The notes beneath the pieces are model-generated. The model did no database searches and was not told the DNA's origin. It saw only the letters and a program-made list of their open reading frames with translations. Shown here piece after piece: positions 18,601 through 22,121 of a stretch of DNA of 22,121 bases (the stretch's first letter is position 1; each line of letters starts with the position of its first letter). The stretch lies in contig JAKOGH010001053.1 in the NCBI GenBank assembly GCA_024811115.1, forward strand, positions 1-22,121, read 5' to 3'. Both the position numbers and the translations under genes were made by a program. The DNA is from Terana coerulea (Eukaryota; Basidiomycota; Agaricomycetes; Polyporales; Phanerochaetaceae).

Positions 18601-19880
18601 GTGACTACAGGCCCGTACGTACTTGCTACGCCCCCCATCGTCAAGAGCAGAGCTTGTCGGAGCAGCAATCAACTGATCTGTATGTCCGTCGCGCGATTTG
18701 TGTGATACGCATCTCGTCTGCGGACACGGATCACGTTGCGCAGGCTTCAGGCCACAGGCCCGCGGCCCAGAGGCCCAGTGAGCCTCCGATCTCTCGGGCG
18801 ACCCTGGGCGGATGCGGGAGTGGCGGGGGATGGGCCGTGGCCCGGCCGCGTCCTGCGGGGCGACGGCGGCGTGGGGTGTCACTGTCCGCCGCGGGGTGCG
18901 CTAGCCGTCTTCGGGGTGCCCGTCAATGTGACGAACAGACGGACGCGTGCCGCCGCATCCGGCAAGCCTGCCGAGATGCGCGGCGGGAAATGAAACTCTG
19001 CTGGGTGCGTGGCGGCATAGTTTTGCGTGGTGTGTGCGCGCGGGAACTTGCGCGGCGTGCCACTGGGATGGGGATGGGGGCGGATCGCGATACGCGGCGC
19101 GGGCGCAGGCCGCGTCGCAGCGCGTGCGTGCAGGAGATGAGACAGCGAACCGCGGTGGGGCGACCTCGGATGTTCTGAGGACCCTTGGCATGTCTGGACT
19201 GCCCGCGGGGCCTCTTTTTCATTAAGAGAGAGTGTTAGTGGGGCATCGGGGGCGGAGGCTGCGTGCTGCCGCGCGCACATGCACGTATTCTGTTCTGAGA
19301 CGAGTTCTGTTATTTTAGTGGGAGCATTCATTGAGTTGGTTGGGACGTGGAGAAGACCGAAAGCCAAATCCATGGGCGATGCTCATGGGAGAAGCGGAAA
19401 GATATATGTGCTTCTCGCCATTGTAAAATACACAGTATCTCTGCAATGTGGCCTACGCACCCGAGATGTGCGTGGTCTATGCGTCCACATATCCATATAT
19501 GATGCACCAGCGTACCGTGCACACCCGAAGGGTCTGATACCAAGAAATCAGAACCCCGTGGAGGTATCACAGATGACCTTCGCCTCTTCCTGCCGCATTG
19601 CGCCACCGCCAACCTAAACGGCACACAGCGTCCCGCCGTGAGCACACGCGCGATCGCTGTGTACGCTTTCCACGGCCCACAGACGACGATCGGGTAAAAT
19701 GATGAAAAGAAATAACGAGAGGCGGGGGCCGGCGGCCAATGGAGGTGATGTACGGATCCCACGGACGTCAACGCGGCGCGCTGCGGACACGATGGGCAGG
19801 CCGTCGCTGCATGCGGCATTGGTGGGGTGTGCGCACACCGTCTGCCAGATCTGACATCTCCACAAGGATAGAAGCCCGCC
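18601..19880. other. Stretch without a supported gene
   Basis: A GC-rich block (about 18750-19200) with chance frames on both strands is followed by mixed sequence. CCAAT occurs at about 19736. No repeats or RNA genes seen. Confidence 0.4.
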
Positions 19881-20133
19881 CGCGTTGAGAGATCACGACA
19901 GTAGGCGGGCGCCCCGCGAGCCAAAGCGACCCGTGTCGAGGTCGCATGGGAGAACACGGAAAAGCATAGGCTTGATTAAATCTGAATAAAGCACAATGAG
20001 GACGTACCTGCGCAGGCGGACATTGGGTCTGGTTATCCGCGAAGGGATAAGCCTGAGCGATTCAGAGTTTGTATGAAGGGCTTTTCTGTCGCTTACAGGC
20101 GGCATGCGGCGCGACCTTGAAGGCTGTCGACAT
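19881..20133 (-). other. Possible 5' end of a small minus-strand gene (weak)
   Basis: On the minus strand an ATG at 20133 opens a 37-nt exon ending at a GTAAGC donor (20096). A CCAG acceptor at 20029 starts a 21-nt exon (20028-20008) ending at CAG/GTACGT. The two exons join in phase, and the GC-rich sequence at 20300-20700 with two ATTGG boxes (20584, 20616) could be the promoter. No convincing third exon is found; read through, the frame stops after about 29 codons. No family is recognised. Confidence 0.18.
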
Positions 20134-21320
20134 GACGGCACCTATTAGCGGGAATAGACCGTGTAATCCGAGGCATTGCTGATGGATAAACAGCAGCTAA
20201 TATCGCGACGAGGCATGTGACGTTGCTGACCTCCTGCTTCGTTCGAGAGTTCCCGACAACTGCGGGGCCAGGCGAAAGCTTGACAGCACCGTGCGGGTGG
20301 GAATCCGCGCTGCAGCGACGGCTCGCAAAATGCGGAGGCGAACCGCGGCAGCTGGCCGCCTCTGGGCGTGGCCCAATGCGGTCTAATGAAAGAACCGAGG
20401 CGAGCCGAAGAAGGGAACAAGAGTTCCGGGTTTGGTTAGATAACTCCCGCCCCGGCGGCCCCCGTCCCAGAATGTCAAGTGTGGTGGTCGCGCCGTCCCC
20501 GGCACCTCCCGCCGCGCCCACGTTTATTCGCGCCCGCCGTCGAGGGGGGCCCGCCTGGGAGCAGCGACGATAACGAAATGCGTATTGGCGCGACGGCGCC
20601 CGCGTGCGCGGCGCGATTGGCTCATGCCTCGCGCGTGGGAACCCACGGGAGGCGCACCTGAAGCGGTGCGCATGCACCAAGCGCTCCGTCGGGCGTTCCT
20701 CCGTCCCGTTCCGCTGCTGTGCGCCGACGCCGACTCTCCAACGGCGAGGGGTGCGCACCGAGCGGAGCCATTGTTCTCGTTGAATGTCGTGAGCAGTTTA
20801 TGACGCAGCGGGAGCGCACTGACGACGAAGAAGCCGGTGCACCCCTTGTTCTTGTGGCGAGGAGAAGCATGTGGTGCGGGGCTCGACATGCTCAGCGGCG
20901 CGGAAGTGGTGGGTGCCCAAGGCGTGCGCCATCGGGCCTCTTGAAAAGTGCGATACATTGCGGTGGATATCCGTTGAAACCGTGGGTCGTGCGTGCAGAG
21001 TATGCGGCCGTGGAGCTTGCTCAACATCGAGGACGCCAACGCGAGCCAATGGAAGAGTCGGGTGCACAAGCTCAGCGTTCAAGCATTCTGATATTCTTTC
21101 TGTGGCTGGGGGAGTCAATTGACACCCATGAACAGCGTAAGTTTGACATGAAGACACTCACTGCCTTGGGTCACCCTGCCTAGCGAGCCCATGCCAAACT
21201 AGGCGACGCGCGAGGGCGAAGAGGGCGGTGGCTCCCCTCCTCTCGGCAGAATACGCCTCGCTATTCTTGCGCCCCCGAAGGCGAAGCGACACGGGTCTAG
21301 CATGTAATCACAGACCATGC
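20134..21320. other. GC-rich stretch without a supported gene
   Basis: Overlapping frames on both strands (minus 20093-20758, 221 codons; minus 20524-21069, 181 codons; plus 20719-21183, 154 codons) exclude one another and show no motifs. ATTGG boxes lie at 20584-20588 and 20616-20620. Confidence 0.4.
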
Positions 21321-22121
21321 TCAGCTGCCGGTTTGCTGTGCACGCGCGACAGAAATTTGCAAGATGAGGTTCAATAGATAGATATCAGCACGTCGCCCTA
21401 TGCCAGCGACATCGAGATCCATCTCACCTGGCGGAAAGCCGACAGTGTCGTAAACGCAACAGCCTCCGGAGCCAGTGCGCATGGATCCCGTGGTCCCGAA
21501 TATTGTTTCGCCCCTAGCCTTCAGGCGGATCGGGGGACCACAGCCATTGGGAGGCACGAACAAGGGTCCAGGGACACTTAGAAGAGGGGCAGGGCGTGCT
21601 GTCCGCGAATCGCCCTGAACGAGAGCACGCCAGAAAGGACATATTGCTGGGCATCCCATGATTGTGGCATGGAGCATTCCGGCTGGGTAGCTTGAGATAA
21701 GTCACAGTCTGTCACAGCAAAAGAAGGCTAGAGTCACCTACAACTTACACTAACGACGCTTCGTCTCGCCACCTCCCACCCTGACTCGACTCGAGAACCT
21801 CCTCATGAATAGGTACCCTGCACGTTGTGTCTGCAAGTCGACCAGTGAGTTCCGACATGCATGGAACGCAGGAAGCACACACAGTCACTTGGTGCTTGAG
21901 CCATAGTCGAGCTGCAGGTTCATAATGCAGGAGTCGAATGAGTAGGCGAGCGATCTTCTTGCAGTTGACGATGCAGTTCTTGGCATTCTTGAAGCAGTAT
22001 ATACCTCTCATATCCCAGGAAACATCAGCCTGACGTCTTTGAGGGTGCGACAGGACATACCGTATTGGCGACAACCTTCTGCAGAAACCCCAAACTCAAA
22101 CGCATCGACCGCAGGTCATCC
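21321..22121 (-). CDS. Multi-exon hypothetical gene, 3' part (runs off right edge)
   Basis: Three minus-strand exons chain in phase: 22121-22061 (edge), 21987-21749 and 21690-21321, the last ending in TGA. The introns are 22060-21988 (GTATGT ... TTCAAG, 73 nt) and 21748-21691 (GTAAGT ... CTCAAG, 58 nt). The visible part encodes about 220 residues. The first segments are helical and amphipathic (SMRLSLGFLQKVVAN, then KKIARLLIRLL), resembling in style the N-terminal helical domains of agaricomycete STAND/NACHT-type proteins, but this is pattern impression only. The last exon is Gly/Pro/Cys-rich with a TTGSMRTGSGG stretch that resembles but does not match a P-loop. Its end may be wrong if a further intron exists (GTGAGA at about 21430). 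The function is unknown. Confidence 0.42.

Noticed and set aside
20093..21183. Several overlapping 150-220-codon frames on both strands
   Set aside because: Mutually exclusive and without recognisable sequence.
21440..21500. GTTGSMRTGSGG and DTVGF on the minus strand, thought of as a GTPase P-loop and G3 motif
   Set aside because: The P-loop lysine and following Ser/Thr are missing and the spacing between the two motifs is far too short for a GTPase fold.
1..22121. Search for CRISPR arrays, rRNA, bacterial operons, viral genes and antiphage systems
   Set aside because: No regularly spaced repeats, rRNA signatures or prokaryotic gene organisation; intron and tRNA structure show a eukaryotic nuclear genome.

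Overview
The window looks like nuclear DNA of a filamentous basidiomycete, probably an Agaricomycete. It is GC-rich, its genes are monocistronic with several short introns (about 50-75 nt, GTRNGT...YAG), and it carries an intron-containing tRNA gene, a mitochondrially targeted ketopantoate hydroxymethyltransferase and an AbaA/TEC1-type TEA transcription factor. No bacterial or phage features, CRISPR array or rRNA were seen.

Layout from left to right: (1) 1-85, a possible 3' end of an upstream gene. (2) 953-2002 (+), a panB/ECM31-like ketopantoate hydroxymethyltransferase whose conserved reading frame is interrupted at four places. (3) 3140-4855 (+), an intact four-exon gene for a 512-residue protein of unknown family, with a late cysteine cluster and a C-terminal bipartite nuclear localisation signal. 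(4) 5211-5970, a 744-bp non-autonomous DNA transposon with 23-bp terminal inverted repeats and a perfect 8-bp target-site duplication, so hAT-like. (5) 6064-6146 (-), tRNA-Thr(CGT) with an 11-nt intron, TATA box and T-run terminators. (6) About 6180-16080, a very long stretch with no gene I can defend; it holds gene-like fragments and several GC-rich islands, some carrying CCAAT boxes. (7) 16222-17931 (+), a six-exon TEA/ATTS-domain transcription factor with one apparent 1-nt deletion in the DNA-binding domain. (8) 17932-21320, 3' flank and more GC-rich sequence. (9) 21321-22121 (-), the 3' part of a multi-exon gene that runs off the right edge.

The genes do not form a pathway or cluster: pantothenate synthesis, a developmental-type regulator, a tRNA and unknown proteins simply sit side by side. 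Two points need care. Five single-base-scale frame breaks lie in otherwise well-conserved coding sequence, four of them at short homopolymers, which suggests uncorrected indel errors as strongly as gene decay. The same problem could be hiding genes in the apparently empty 6.2-16 kb stretch. I found no convincing new biological system; the best leads are the hAT-like element beside the tRNA gene, the unrecognised Cys-cluster protein, and a 10-mer (CCCATCCCCA) recurring upstream of gene starts.
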